A stretch of 64,000 nt of DNA from assembly GCF_900105005.1 (NCBI RefSeq), contig NZ_LT629748.1, forward strand, positions 434,001-498,000, given 5' to 3'. Both the position numbers and the translations under genes were made by a program. Below are positions 38,855-48,314 of this stretch, in pieces (position 1 is the first letter of the stretch; each line of letters begins with the position of its first letter). The DNA comes from Halopseudomonas litoralis (lineage in GTDB: Bacteria > Pseudomonadota > Gammaproteobacteria > Pseudomonadales > Pseudomonadaceae). The notes below the pieces were generated by a model. The model was not told where the DNA came from and made no database searches. It saw only the letters and a program-made list of their open reading frames with translations.

Positions 38855-39627
38855 GTCGGATTCACCCTCAGGCGATCGTCGATCCAGCCGCGCGGCTGGC
38901 TGATGACGTCGAGGTTGGCCCCTGGTCTCTGATCGGACCGGATGTCGAGATCGGTGCCGGAACCGTGATTGGACCCCACGTGGTTGTGCGAGGGCCGACC
39001 ACCATCGGCAAGGGCAACCGGATTTTCCAGTTCGCCTCTGTCGGTGAAGATTGTCAGGACAAGAAATACCAGGGTGAGCCGACCCGGCTGGTGATCGGCG
39101 ACAACAATGTCATCCGTGAAGGCTGCACCCTGCACCGCGGGACTGTGCAGGACCGGGGTGTCACCACCATCGGCAGCAACAACCTGCTCATGGCCTATGT
39201 GCACATTGCCCATGACTGCGTTGTCGGTGACAACATCATCATGGCCAACAATGCGACCATCGCCGGGCACGTGCATGTCGGCGATGGCGTCATTCTTGGT
39301 GGCTACACCACGGTGCATCAGTTCTGTCACATCGGCGCCTGGTCCATGAGTGCCGCCAACAGTGCGGTATTCAAGGATATCCCGGCCTTCGTCATGGTCG
39401 GCGGAAACCCGGCTAACGCCCATGGCATGAATTTCGAAGGCATGCGGCGTCGTGGCTATAGCCCGGAGCTCATCACTGCGCTGCGTCGCGCCTACAAAGT
39501 CGTCTACCGTCAGGGCAAGACGCTGCAGGAAGCGCTGCAGTTGTTGGATGACGAGGCGACGCAGCATCCCGAAGTTGCGCTGTATCGTGATTCCATCCTG
39601 GCATCGACCCGCGGCATTACGCGCTGA
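38851..39627 (+). CDS. lpxA: UDP-N-acetylglucosamine O-acyltransferase
   Basis: A 258-residue trimeric acyltransferase, first step of lipid A synthesis. Hexapeptide repeats begin at [13 protein letters not shown], the catalytic His lies in [13 protein letters not shown] (about residue 122), and the C-terminal helical part includes [15 protein letters not shown]. Normal length for Pseudomonas. Its start overlaps fabZ. Confidence 0.97.
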   Translation: MSRIHPQAIVDPAARLADDVEVGPWSLIGPDVEIGAGTVIGPHVVVRGPTTIGKGNRIFQFASVGEDCQDKKYQGEPTRLVIGDNNVIREGCTLHRGTVQDRGVTTIGSNNLLMAYVHIAHDCVVGDNIIMANNATIAGHVHVGDGVILGGYTTVHQFCHIGAWSMSAANSAVFKDIPAFVMVGGNPANAHGMNFEGMRRRGYSPELITALRRAYKVVYRQGKTLQEALQLLDDEATQHPEVALYRDSILASTRGITR

Positions 39628-39630
39628 ATC

Positions 39631-40812
39631 ATGAGCGCCGTCACTGCGACCCCCTATCGTCCTCTGTGTATCGCCCTGGTTGCCGGTGAGGCATCCGGCG
39701 ATACTTTGGGCGCAGGGCTGATCCGGGCACTCAAGGAAGTGCACCCCGACACCGAGTTTATCGGCATAGGCGGGCCGCGCATGCAGGCCGAAGGGCTGGT
39801 CAGCCAGGTGCCGATGGAGCGGCTGTCGGTGATGGGGTTGGTCGAGGTGCTCGGACGTCTGCGCGAATTGCTGCGTATCCGCCGCGATCTGGTGGCCTAT
39901 CTCAAGCAGCGGCAGCCGGATGTGGTCATCGGCATCGACGCCCCGGACTTCACCCTTGGCGTTGAGCAGCGACTGCGCGAGGCCGGTATCCCCACGGTGC
40001 ATTATGTCAGCCCATCGGTCTGGGCTTGGCGGGAAAAGCGCGTGTTGGGTATTTGCCAGTCCACCGATCTGATGCTGACCCTGTTTCCCTTCGAGGAAGA
40101 GGTCTATCGCAAGCACGGCGTGGCGGTGCGTTGTGTCGGCCATACATTGGCCGACGACATTCCGCTGGTACCCGACCGCAGCGCGGCACGAGAAACCCTG
40201 GGCCTGGCAGATGACGCGTCGGTGATTGCCCTTATGCCCGGCAGTCGCAACGGCGAGCTGCGCAAGCTGGGTTTACTGTTTTTGCAAACCGCAGCCTGGT
40301 GCCTGCAGCAACGCCCCGAGCTGCAGTTCATTTTGCCCTGCGCCAATCCCGAGCGCCGTCAGCAGATGGAAGCGATTCTTGCTGATAGCGGCCTGAATCT
40401 ACCAGTGACCTTGCTCGATGGTCAGGGCCACGAGGCGCTGGCGGCCTGCGATGCGGTATTGATTGCGTCAGGTACGGCGACTCTGGAAGCGATGCTGTTC
40501 AAGCGGCCCATGGTGGTCGCCTATCGCATGGCTTCGCTGACCTTCAAGATCCTCAAGCGTCTGGTCAAGGTCGGGCATGTAGCTTTGCCGAACCTGCTGG
40601 CCGGGCGCGAGGTTGCGCCCGAGTTCCTGCAGGACGATGCTACGCCCGAGGCCATGGGCCAAGCGCTGCTTGCGCGGCTTGGTGCCACGCCGGAACGAGA
40701 ACAGACCGAAGCGGTATTCATGGAGCTGCACCAGATGCTGCGCCGCGATGCAGATCGCTCTGCAGCAGCGGCCGTGCTGGAATTGCTGCAGCGCAAGGGA
40801 CGGCCCGTATGA
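39631..40812 (+). CDS. lpxB: Lipid-A-disaccharide synthase
   Basis: A 393-residue GT-B glycosyltransferase of family 19 joining UDP-2,3-diacylglucosamine to lipid X. Motifs are [15 protein letters not shown] at residues 14-28, [11 protein letters not shown], and [10 protein letters not shown]. Membrane associated. The start is 3 bp after lpxA and the stop overlaps rnhB by 4 bp. Confidence 0.97.
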   Translation: MSAVTATPYRPLCIALVAGEASGDTLGAGLIRALKEVHPDTEFIGIGGPRMQAEGLVSQVPMERLSVMGLVEVLGRLRELLRIRRDLVAYLKQRQPDVVIGIDAPDFTLGVEQRLREAGIPTVHYVSPSVWAWREKRVLGICQSTDLMLTLFPFEEEVYRKHGVAVRCVGHTLADDIPLVPDRSAARETLGLADDASVIALMPGSRNGELRKLGLLFLQTAAWCLQQRPELQFILPCANPERRQQMEAILADSGLNLPVTLLDGQGHEALAACDAVLIASGTATLEAMLFKRPMVVAYRMASLTFKILKRLVKVGHVALPNLLAGREVAPEFLQDDATPEAMGQALLARLGATPEREQTEAVFMELHQMLRRDADRSAAAAVLELLQRKGRPV

Positions 40813-41468
40813 CGCAGATGCTGATGGACTGGACGCTGCCCGAAGGCAACGAGTTGATCGCCGGTGTCGACGAAGTGGGGCGTGGTCCGCTCTGCGGCGC
40901 CGTGGTTACCGCAGCGGTGATTCTCGACCCGCTGCGGCCCATTGAAGGTCTGAATGATTCGAAGAAGCTGACCGAAGCGCATCGTGAAGCGTTGTTTCCA
41001 TTGATTCAGGAACGGGCACTGGCCTGGGCTATCGGACGGGCTGAGGTCGATGAAATTGATCAGCTGAACATCCTGCATGCCACCATGCTGGCGATGCAGC
41101 GTGCAGTGCATGGGCTGGCCATTCGTCCAGATCGCGTATTGGTCGATGGCAACCGTTGCCCAGTCCTGCCTATGCCTAGCGAACCGGTCATCAAGGGCGA
41201 TTCCAGGGTACCAGCTATAGCCGCCGCTTCGATTTTGGCAAAAGTTACCCGAGACCGGGAAATGCACGAAATGGATCTGCTGTACCCCGGGTACGGCATG
41301 GCCAAACACAAAGGCTACCCCACCCGCGAGCACATGAGCGCACTGCAACTGCTCGGCGCCACCCCCATTCACCGCCGCTCTTTTGCCCCAGTGCGCGAAG
41401 CGCTGGCTGTGAGCCCGGTTGAAGCGGTAATGGATGAGATGGACAGTGTCGTCGCCGGGGTAGTTTAA
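40809..41468 (+). CDS. rnhB: Ribonuclease HII
   Basis: A 219-residue metal-dependent RNase H that cuts at ribonucleotides in [17 protein letters not shown] holds the first Asp-Glu pair, [17 protein letters not shown] follows, and VLVDGNR has a later catalytic Asp. In other Pseudomonas dnaE follows rnhB; here a minus-strand gene faces it 8 bp away, so the usual block ends at this point. Confidence 0.97.
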   Translation: MTQMLMDWTLPEGNELIAGVDEVGRGPLCGAVVTAAVILDPLRPIEGLNDSKKLTEAHREALFPLIQERALAWAIGRAEVDEIDQLNILHATMLAMQRAVHGLAIRPDRVLVDGNRCPVLPMPSEPVIKGDSRVPAIAAASILAKVTRDREMHEMDLLYPGYGMAKHKGYPTREHMSALQLLGATPIHRRSFAPVREALAVSPVEAVMDEMDSVVAGVV

Positions 41469-41476
41469 CTACCTGA

Positions 41477-42439
41477 TCAACCCCAAAAACGCCGAATCCC
41501 CGCCACGCCTTGGGCACCGACTGCAAACGCCCGGGCCCGCGTTTCTGGCCCCACGCCCCCCAGTACATACACAGGCATACTCACCGTCCTGATCAGCTCC
41601 TGAGCAAGCTCCCAGCCCAGCGGAACGGCATCAGGGTGCGTCGCCGTTGGCATGACCGGAGACAAGGTGACAAAATCCACCGCAACCTCTGCCGCCATGG
41701 CCAGTTCTTCGGCATCATGGCAGGACGCGGCCAGCAAGCGCCCTTTGGGCCGCGCTTCGCCGGTCTGGCCGGACGCGTCTGGCCCGAAATCCTGCAGCCA
41801 CATCTGCCGCAGCTGCCGGCTGGTCAGATGCCAACCCGCCCCAGGCAGAACAGGTTGCTCATCACCTTTCAGCAACCATTGAAAATCATCACCAAACCGA
41901 GCGAGAACCCGCTGCGCCAGATCCCTGTAGGTCTCGGCAGAAAGCCTCGACTGTCGCAACTGAACCAGCCTCACACCCATCCCCCGGGCTCGCTCGAGTC
42001 CAGAAAACAGCTCCGCCTCGTCGGTCACATCCGGGGTGATGAGATACACCTCTGGCAACTGCGCGGCTCGCACTATGGGCGCGTTGGCAGCCGGAAAGTC
42101 ATAATCATCCAGCTCAGCCGCTGACACCCAGCGCACCGGCTGCCCCTCGGCACCATGCGCCTGGCCTTCAAAGCCGGTGACCAGCCATACGTCCAATCGC
42201 ACCGACTTGTCCGGGTAGTCGTGACGTATATCCAGCAGTGGACGCGCCTGGGTCACTCTGATCCCCAGCTCTTCCTGCAACTCCCGGCGCAAGCCATCAG
42301 CGCGCTCCTCGCCATCTTCCAGCTTGCCACCGGGAAACTCCCACAACCCACCCTGATGAGCATCCTCCGGGCGCTTGGCAATCAGAATACGGTTCTGTGC
42401 ATCGCGGATGACGGCAGCCATAACATGAATGTAGCGCAT
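41477..42439 (-). CDS. Nudix hydrolase (MutT type) fused to a ThiE-like domain
   Basis: A 320-residue two-domain protein. Residues 1-130 contain the Nudix box from GGKLEDGEERADGLRREL to QEELGI, matching GX5EX7REUXEEXGU, of 8-oxo-dGTP diphosphatase MutT. Residues 145-320 look like thiamine-phosphate synthase (VRLVQLRQSRLSA, LLAASCHDAEELA, VYVLGGVGPETR). This fusion is known in Pseudomonas and relatives; the C-terminal part may not make thiamine. The minus-strand order with yacG and coaE is expected, though mutT usually lies near secA. Confidence 0.92.
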   Translation of the reverse strand: MRYIHVMAAVIRDAQNRILIAKRPEDAHQGGLWEFPGGKLEDGEERADGLRRELQEELGIRVTQARPLLDIRHDYPDKSVRLDVWLVTGFEGQAHGAEGQPVRWVSAAELDDYDFPAANAPIVRAAQLPEVYLITPDVTDEAELFSGLERARGMGVRLVQLRQSRLSAETYRDLAQRVLARFGDDFQWLLKGDEQPVLPGAGWHLTSRQLRQMWLQDFGPDASGQTGEARPKGRLLAASCHDAEELAMAAEVAVDFVTLSPVMPTATHPDAVPLGWELAQELIRTVSMPVYVLGGVGPETRARAFAVGAQGVAGIRRFWG

Positions 42440-42457
42440 GGGTTTCCCTTATCTGTC

Positions 42458-42646
42458 TTATCGTCCGGGCCCATCTTCGGAAAACACATCCTGCTCCAGC
42501 TCATCACCGGGGATAACATGTTCTTCCGAGGCCCAGGCACCGAGATCAATCAGGCGGCAGCGAGGCGAGCAGAAGGGGCGATCCGGGAAGCTTTCATCCC
42601 AGGTTACCGGCGCCTTGCAGGTCGGGCATTCTACGGTGGTGGTCAT
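42458..42646 (-). CDS. yacG: DNA gyrase inhibitor YacG (zinc finger)
   Basis: A 62-residue zinc protein. CPTCK (Cys 9, 12) and CSPRCR (Cys 28, 32) are the four ligands; an acidic tail follows. E. coli YacG binds GyrB and blocks DNA binding. Its ATG overlaps the end of coaE, a conserved coaE-yacG pairing. Confidence 0.93.
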   Translation of the reverse strand: MTTTVECPTCKAPVTWDESFPDRPFCSPRCRLIDLGAWASEEHVIPGDELEQDVFSEDGPGR

Positions 42647-43266
42647 TGCTTTGCTCCTGTGCTCAGGGTCAGGTAAAACTGATGCAATTGATCGACCTGA
42701 TGATGCAGCGCAGCCAGGTCGCGGTCGTTGGTGATGACATCATCGGCGTGGCGCAATCGCTCTTCGCGCCTGGCCTGAGCCTGTAGAATGGCTCTGACCT
42801 GTTCTTCAGGCACCTTATCGCGCAGGGTTGTACGGGCAATCTGCAGCGCTTCGGGCACATCCACTACCAGCACCCGTCGGGTCATCTGATACTGGCCCGA
42901 CTCGACCAGCAAAGGCGAGACCAGCAATGCGTAGGGTGATTCGGCAGAGGCCAGGTCATTGACGGTTTCTTCTCGAATCAGCGGATGCAGTAGCTGCTCA
43001 AGCCAGCGGCGCTCATTCGGATACTGAAACACATGCTCGCGCAGCACGGCACGGTTGAGCGAGCCATCCTCCTGCAGCACGGCATCACCAAAGCGGTCGG
43101 CGATCTGATGCAATGCCGGCCGCCCCGGCTCAACCACGACCCGCGACTTGATATCGGCATCCACTACATGGATCCCATGCGCCTCGGCAAAGCGCGCAGC
43201 AGCAGCACTCTTGCCGCTGCCGATACCGCCAGTCAGGCCGATGATGAAGATGTTGGAAGAGGTCAT
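42643..43266 (-). CDS. coaE: Dephospho-CoA kinase
   Basis: A 207-residue P-loop kinase, last step of coenzyme A synthesis. Walker A is [14 protein letters not shown] at residues 10-23, with VVDADIKSR and [14 protein letters not shown] sequence further on. It lies between pilD and yacG, an arrangement conserved in Pseudomonas. Confidence 0.96.
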   Translation of the reverse strand: MTSSNIFIIGLTGGIGSGKSAAAARFAEAHGIHVVDADIKSRVVVEPGRPALHQIADRFGDAVLQEDGSLNRAVLREHVFQYPNERRWLEQLLHPLIREETVNDLASAESPYALLVSPLLVESGQYQMTRRVLVVDVPEALQIARTTLRDKVPEEQVRAILQAQARREERLRHADDVITNDRDLAALHHQVDQLHQFYLTLSTGAKQ

Positions 43267-43318
43267 TGCAGTTCAGTGCCTTGGGTCTTTGACGAAGGCA
43301 GCCAGTATACGGAGCCCC

Positions 43319-44191
43319 CTAAAACCCGGCAAACCGCAAATAGGTCCCGGTAATCCACTCACCCCAGATAATCGCAATCCATCCTGCAATCGCCAGATAA
43401 GGCCCGAAGGGCAGGGGGGTGGAGTTTGCGTCGCCGCGGGTCTTGAGGATGATGATGCCGAGTATGGCTCCCACCAGTGAGGACAGCAGAATGGTCAAGG
43501 GCAACACCTGCCAGCCGCCCCAGGCGCCGAGCATGGCCAACAGCTTGAAGTCGCCATAACCCATGCCTTCCTTGCCGGTGATCAGCTTGAACAGCCAATA
43601 TACCGACCACAGACTCAGATAGCCGAATACGGCGCCCCACAGCGCTGCGTGTATATCGGTTAACAGACCAAAGCTATTGGCGATCAACCCCAGCCACAGC
43701 ATCGGCAGTACTATGGCATCGGGAAGCAGTTGGGTATCGGCGTCGATCAAACTCAGGCTGATCAGGGCCCAGGTCAACAGGAGCATCCCGGCTGCCGGCC
43801 AGCCGAAGCCATATTGCCAGGCGACCACCATGCTCAATACCGCAGTCAACAGCTCCACCAGCGGATAACGCGGGCTGATGCGCTCCCGGCAGTTGCCGCA
43901 GCGGCCGCGCAGCAATGTGTAACTGATCAGTGGCAGATTCTGCCAGGGTTTGATCTCGGTCTGACAATGCGGGCAATGGGAGTGGGGGAGTACCAGGTTG
44001 TATACCGGCTGCTCAGGCTGAGGCGCGTCCGGCTCCAGCATCTCGCGGGCCTGATGCAGCCAGTCGCGTTCCATCATCTTCGGCAGACGATGAATAACCA
44101 CATTGAGAAAGCTGCCGACCACCAATCCCAGCAGCCCGGCAACTACAACAAAGGCCAGCAAATGGCTGGCCATATAATCGAGTAGGGTCAT
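43319..44191 (-). CDS. pilD: Type IV prepilin peptidase and N-methyltransferase
   Basis: A 290-residue polytopic aspartic protease of the inner membrane. The cytoplasmic loop has two CxxC pairs (CPHCQ and CGNCRE), the zinc-type cysteines of classical PilD. The catalytic Asp residues lie in SLIDADTQLLPD and in GKEGMGYGDFKLLAM. It cleaves and methylates type IV prepilins and type II secretion pseudopilins. Its start is 3 bp after the pilC stop. Confidence 0.97.
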   Translation of the reverse strand: MTLLDYMASHLLAFVVVAGLLGLVVGSFLNVVIHRLPKMMERDWLHQAREMLEPDAPQPEQPVYNLVLPHSHCPHCQTEIKPWQNLPLISYTLLRGRCGNCRERISPRYPLVELLTAVLSMVVAWQYGFGWPAAGMLLLTWALISLSLIDADTQLLPDAIVLPMLWLGLIANSFGLLTDIHAALWGAVFGYLSLWSVYWLFKLITGKEGMGYGDFKLLAMLGAWGGWQVLPLTILLSSLVGAILGIIILKTRGDANSTPLPFGPYLAIAGWIAIIWGEWITGTYLRFAGF

Positions 44192-44194
44192 ATA

Positions 44195-45460
44195 TCAGAC
44201 AACGGCGCCCAGCTGGAAAATCGGCAGGTACATGGCGATGATCAGGCCGCCGATCAGTACACCCAATACCGACATGATCATCGGCTCCAGCAGCGTGGTC
44301 AGGTTGTCCACCTTGTTATCCACCTCGGCCTCGTAGAAGTCAGCGACCTTCTCCAGCATGCCGTCGAGGTTTCCTGACTCTTCACCGATCCCTGCCATCT
44401 GAATGGCCAGCGACGGAAACACATTGGTGGTACGCATGGCGAAGTTCAGCTGAGTACCGGCTGATACATCCTGTTTGATGCCCATGACCGCGTTGTAGAA
44501 CACCACGTTGCCCGCCGCGCCGGCGACGGAATCCAGCGCCTGCACCAATGGCACACCTGCAGCGAAGGTGGTGGAGAGCGTACGCGCATAGCGAGCAACC
44601 GCCGCCTCGTAGATGATTTGTCCGACAATCGGCGCCTTGAGTAGTGTCCGATCCTGGGCATCACGGAAGGGCTTGGAGCGTCGGTTGATCTGGGTATAGC
44701 CCCAGCCGATGACAATAAGCCCGATCAGAATGATGAACCACCACGCCTGCAACCATTCCGACAAGCCGATCACCATCAAAGTAAAACCGGGCAGATCGGC
44801 GCCGAAGTTGGCGAACACATCCTTGAACTGCGGTACCACCTTGAGTAGCAGAATGGCCGTCACGATCACCGCCACCACGACGACCGCAATGGGGTAGGTC
44901 ATGGCTTTCTTTATCTTGGCTTTCAGCGCCTCGGTCTTTTCCTTATATGTGGCGATCCGATCCAACAGGGATTCCAGTCGACCGGACTGCTCGCCGGACT
45001 CCACCAGATTGCAGAACAGGTCATCAAAATACTGCGGATGCTTGGCCAGCGACGCAGCCAGGGTGTTACCCGAGGCCACGTCGGTCTTGATCTCATTGAT
45101 CAGCTTGGCAAAGTTGGGGTTGGCTGTGCCTTCGGCAATGATCTCGAACGCCTGCACAATAGGCACACCCGCGGCCATCATGGTCGCCAGCTGCCGGGTG
45201 AAGAAAGCGATATCCAGCGGCTTGATCTTTTTCGATCGAGCGCTGAACAGAGTGGATTTCTTGTTAATCTTGGTGACCAGAATACCCTGCTTGCGCAGCT
45301 GGGCCTTGATCAGCGCCTGATTGGTGCCCTGGATCTCACCGGAAATCTTGGTGCCCTTGCGGTCCTTGCCTTCCCACTTGAACGGGTAGATCTTTTCGAC
45401 CTTTTTCTTCGCGGGTTTCGCGGCGGAGCTGGTCCTTTTTACTGCTGTTTGCTGGGCCAT
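44195..45460 (-). CDS. pilC: Type IV pilus inner-membrane platform protein
   Basis: A 421-residue GspF-family protein. A Lys-rich start, then two GspF domains each followed by membrane helices (AVVVVAVIVTAILLLKVVPQF and the C-terminal MIMSVLGVLIGGLIIAMYLPIF). It anchors the pilus motor PilB. It follows pilB by 3 bp. Confidence 0.97.
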   Translation of the reverse strand: MAQQTAVKRTSSAAKPAKKKVEKIYPFKWEGKDRKGTKISGEIQGTNQALIKAQLRKQGILVTKINKKSTLFSARSKKIKPLDIAFFTRQLATMMAAGVPIVQAFEIIAEGTANPNFAKLINEIKTDVASGNTLAASLAKHPQYFDDLFCNLVESGEQSGRLESLLDRIATYKEKTEALKAKIKKAMTYPIAVVVVAVIVTAILLLKVVPQFKDVFANFGADLPGFTLMVIGLSEWLQAWWFIILIGLIVIGWGYTQINRRSKPFRDAQDRTLLKAPIVGQIIYEAAVARYARTLSTTFAAGVPLVQALDSVAGAAGNVVFYNAVMGIKQDVSAGTQLNFAMRTTNVFPSLAIQMAGIGEESGNLDGMLEKVADFYEAEVDNKVDNLTTLLEPMIMSVLGVLIGGLIIAMYLPIFQLGAVV

Positions 45461-45463
45461 GAC

Positions 45464-47170
45464 TTAATCCTTGGTCACTCGGTTCACTTCCGCCAGGCTG
45501 GTGACACCCTGTTCCGCCTTCATCAGCGCGGATTGGCGCAAGCTTCTGAATCCTTCATTCTGGGCAACGTCGGAAATCTGCATGGAGTTGCCGTCTTCCA
45601 TGATGATTCGCTGGATGGCGGGGGTGATCCGAACAACTTCATAGATTCCGACACGCCCTTTATAACCATCCTGACAGTTTTCGCAACCCACCGGTCCGTA
45701 AATCGTTAACCCGCTAGCAATTTTTTCTTCGCTGAAGCCTTCTTCCTGCAATGTTTCGCGGGGAATATCCATGGGCTTCCGACAATGCGAGCACAACCGG
45801 CGCGCCAGGCGCTGGGCGATGATCAGATTGACAGAGGTGGCGATGTTGAATGACGCCACGCCCATATTACGCAAGCGAGTCAGCGTTTCCGCCGCGCTGT
45901 TGGTGTGCAATGTCGACAATACCATGTGACCGGTCTGGGACGCCTTGATGGCAATCTCGGCCGTTTCAAGGTCGCGGATCTCACCCACCATGATGATATC
46001 CGGGTCCTGACGCAGAAAGGCACGCAGCGCCTGGGCAAAGTCCAGTCCCTGCTTGGGGTTCACGTTGACCTGGTTGATGCCCTCCAGGTTGATCTCAACC
46101 GGGTCTTCGGCGGTTGAAATATTGCGTTCCATGGTATTGAGGATATTCAGGCCAGTATACAGGGATACCGTCTTACCAGAGCCGGTCGGGCCGGTGACCA
46201 GAATCATGCCCTGGGGCTTGGCCAGCGCATCCATGTACATCTGCTTCTGGTCATCCTCATAACCCAGCGCATCAATACCCATCTTGGCGCTCTCGGAGTC
46301 CAGAATACGCAGCACCACCTTCTCGCCCCACAGGGTCGGCAGGGTGTTGACCCGGAAGTCGATGGCCTTGTTCTTGGATATCTTCAGCTTGATGCGGCCA
46401 TCCTGCGGTTTACGTCGCTCGGCCAGATCCATCGAGGACATTACCTTCAGACGCGCAGCAATCTTCACCCCCAGCTGCACCGGCGGCTTGGATACCTCAT
46501 GCAGAATACCGTCGGTACGGAAGCGGACCCGGTAGGTCTTCTCATAGGGCTCGAAGTGCAAGTCGGAAGAGCCTTTCTTTACCGCATCCAGCAGCATCTT
46601 GTTGACGAAGCGCACCACCGGCGCATCCTCGGTATCCTTGGTGGGTTCCCCGCGTTTGTCATCGTTGGTAACGGCTTCGACTTCCAGTCCGTCTAGATCG
46701 GCATCAGCCATATCATCAAGACCGCCGGTCGCGCTCTCAAGATATTTGTCGATCGCCTTGCGCAGCTTGTCATCCTCGACAATCACCGCGTCGGTCATCA
46801 GTCCGGTATTGAACTGGATATCGCTCAGCGCCTGCTGATTGGTCGGGTCCGACAGAGCCAGATACAGCCGTGAGCCGCGCTTGTGCAGCGGCATCACACA
46901 ATGCTGGCGGATCAGCTTTTCGCTGACCAGGCTGACTTCGGGCTGACTTTCGCGATCCAACGCCGCCAGGTCGAAATAGGGATAGCCGAATTCTTCGGCG
47001 CAGACCATGGCCAGATCACGCGCCTTGGCCAGTTTGTTCTGCACCAGATAGGTGATGAAGGGAATCTTGTCCCGGCTGGCCTGCTGGCTGGCTTTACCGG
47101 CCGCCTGTGCATCCAACAGTTCTTCCTGAACGATCCGCCGGGCCAAGCCGGAGAGAGCGGGGGTATCCAT
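45464..47170 (-). CDS. pilB: Type IV pilus assembly ATPase
   Basis: A 568-residue AAA+ extension motor. An N-terminal MshEN-like domain precedes GPTGSGKT (Walker A, near residue 330), the Asp box, DPDIIMVGEIRD (Walker B) and HTNSAAET, with a zinc tetracysteine (CSHCRKP and CENCQ). The ATG at 47170 has GGAAGA upstream; an in-frame start at 47218 adds a non-homologous tail. No pilin gene is found next to it, unlike most Pseudomonas. Confidence 0.97.
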   Translation of the reverse strand: MDTPALSGLARRIVQEELLDAQAAGKASQQASRDKIPFITYLVQNKLAKARDLAMVCAEEFGYPYFDLAALDRESQPEVSLVSEKLIRQHCVMPLHKRGSRLYLALSDPTNQQALSDIQFNTGLMTDAVIVEDDKLRKAIDKYLESATGGLDDMADADLDGLEVEAVTNDDKRGEPTKDTEDAPVVRFVNKMLLDAVKKGSSDLHFEPYEKTYRVRFRTDGILHEVSKPPVQLGVKIAARLKVMSSMDLAERRKPQDGRIKLKISKNKAIDFRVNTLPTLWGEKVVLRILDSESAKMGIDALGYEDDQKQMYMDALAKPQGMILVTGPTGSGKTVSLYTGLNILNTMERNISTAEDPVEINLEGINQVNVNPKQGLDFAQALRAFLRQDPDIIMVGEIRDLETAEIAIKASQTGHMVLSTLHTNSAAETLTRLRNMGVASFNIATSVNLIIAQRLARRLCSHCRKPMDIPRETLQEEGFSEEKIASGLTIYGPVGCENCQDGYKGRVGIYEVVRITPAIQRIIMEDGNSMQISDVAQNEGFRSLRQSALMKAEQGVTSLAEVNRVTKD

Positions 47171-47365
47171 AGAGTCTTCCCGGTACGTAATGAGACAGAG
47201 GCAACTATAGTACAGCACCGTGGCGATACACCAAAAGCGCAGCGACCAAACAACTGTGCACCGAGCGGTCCAGCCTGACCAGCAACCTCACTTCCCGGCG
47301 AATTGAGGGGCACCACCGACCTGCTCCCAGTTGTTGACCTGTCCAGAAGCAAGCCGGGTCAGAAG

Positions 47366-47397
47366 AAGCAGCCCCTGCCTGTAGGCAGGAGTTGCTT
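47366..47397 (-). terminator. Stem-loop after the DUF4394 gene
   Basis: Imperfect 14-bp stem (47366-47379 with 47384-47397) and a 4-nt loop. It lies just downstream of the DUF4394 stop, in the gap to pilB (47171-47413), which holds no other recognisable gene or tRNA. The tail is only weakly T-rich. Confidence 0.5.
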
Positions 47398-47413
47398 CCC
47401 ATACAAGGATCAA

Positions 47414-48193
47414 CTACATGGCAGGCAATACGGCTATATCAATGAGGTCGTCCGGGAGGTCAGCGATGTCGCCCAGCGTGGTAGGCGCACCTGTCTCCAG
47501 GTTGACGGTATGCAGGGTGGTGCCGGTCAGCACATAAGCGGTGTTGCTGCCCTTGCCGTCACTGGCTATGTCCATAGCTGCACCATCCAGGCCCTTGGCC
47601 AATTCACCGACAGTTTTCTGCACGCCATCATTCGGCGGATCCTGCAGCATCAGGTTACCGGTAGCGAGGTCCACGTTGTACAGAGAGGTTTTCTCGGTGC
47701 CAACGTAGGAGTTGGTGTAGGCGCCAGCAATGATCTTCGCAGTATCACCGGCGTAATCCCCGTCTTTGGCATAGGCTACCTCGCCGTCATTGACCACTTC
47801 ACCGGTGTCTACATTGACGCGGAAGTTGGTGCCGTCGTCCGCCAGCAGCCGCAGGCGGTCAGCAACGGGATTGAAATCCACTACCGCCTGGCCGCTGCCG
47901 GGCAGTTCCATATTCAATTTGGCTCCCGCAGTCGCGACGCCGGAGGACAGGTCAACGGTGTACAGCTGATCGCCTCCACCTAACGCATAGAGGTTGCCAT
48001 TCGCTGGGCGTACGTCGATACCACGCAGGTTATCAGCGCCTTCGACTTCCATGCTGGCCGTTACAGCCAGTGCATCACTGTCGATTTTATACAGCTTGCC
48101 ATCTTCACCCAGCGCCAGCAGGCTTGCTGCGCTGGCGGTACCGGCAATCAGGGTCAAAGACGTAGCCAGGATCATTTTATTGAAAGTATGCAT
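47414..48193 (-). CDS. Secreted DUF4394 beta-propeller-like protein
   Basis: A 259-residue exported protein. A signal peptide (MILATSLTLIAGTASA) precedes a repeat-rich domain (GKLYKIDSDALAVT, NLYALGGGDQLYTVDLSSG, AYVLTGTTLHTVNLETG) of the DUF4394 type. The ATG at 48193 has GAGGA upstream. The gene lies directly after an ECF sigma/anti-sigma pair and has its own copy of that sigma's likely promoter, so it is probably the sigma target. Such DUF4394-SigK-like clusters occur in several proteobacteria. Function unknown. Confidence 0.9.
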   Translation of the reverse strand: MHTFNKMILATSLTLIAGTASAASLLALGEDGKLYKIDSDALAVTASMEVEGADNLRGIDVRPANGNLYALGGGDQLYTVDLSSGVATAGAKLNMELPGSGQAVVDFNPVADRLRLLADDGTNFRVNVDTGEVVNDGEVAYAKDGDYAGDTAKIIAGAYTNSYVGTEKTSLYNVDLATGNLMLQDPPNDGVQKTVGELAKGLDGAAMDIASDGKGSNTAYVLTGTTLHTVNLETGAPTTLGDIADLPDDLIDIAVLPAM

Positions 48194-48236
48194 CAGTGAT
48201 TCCTCGTAAGCAGTTAGCGATGGGCTTTGCCATCCA

Positions 48237-48264
48237 GACAGGTGCTGTTTGCACGTCACCTGTC
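48237..48264 (-). promoter_or_regulatory. Hairpin at the 5' end of the DUF4394 message
   Basis: GACAGGTG (48237-48244) and CACCTGTC (48257-48264) are perfect 8-bp arms just after the predicted transcription start, and may stabilise the leader. Confidence 0.4.
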
Positions 48265-48269
48265 TATCA

Positions 48270-48296
48270 ATACCCGCGAGGATCACCTTTGGATGT
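48270..48296 (-). promoter_or_regulatory. ECF sigma promoter of the DUF4394 gene
   Basis: On the minus strand ACATCC, a 14-bp spacer and CGGGTAT, with TATTTTC 9 nt further upstream. The same elements in the same spacing precede the sigma factor gene (49653-49679). The -35 resembles that of SigK-type sigma factors. Confidence 0.7.
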
Positions 48297-48314
48297 CGTG
48301 GACCGAAAATATTT

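Noticed and set aside
38749..40143. 464-codon open frame antisense to lpxA and lpxB
   Set aside because: His/Gln-rich composition and exact overlap with well-known genes show it is a shadow frame.
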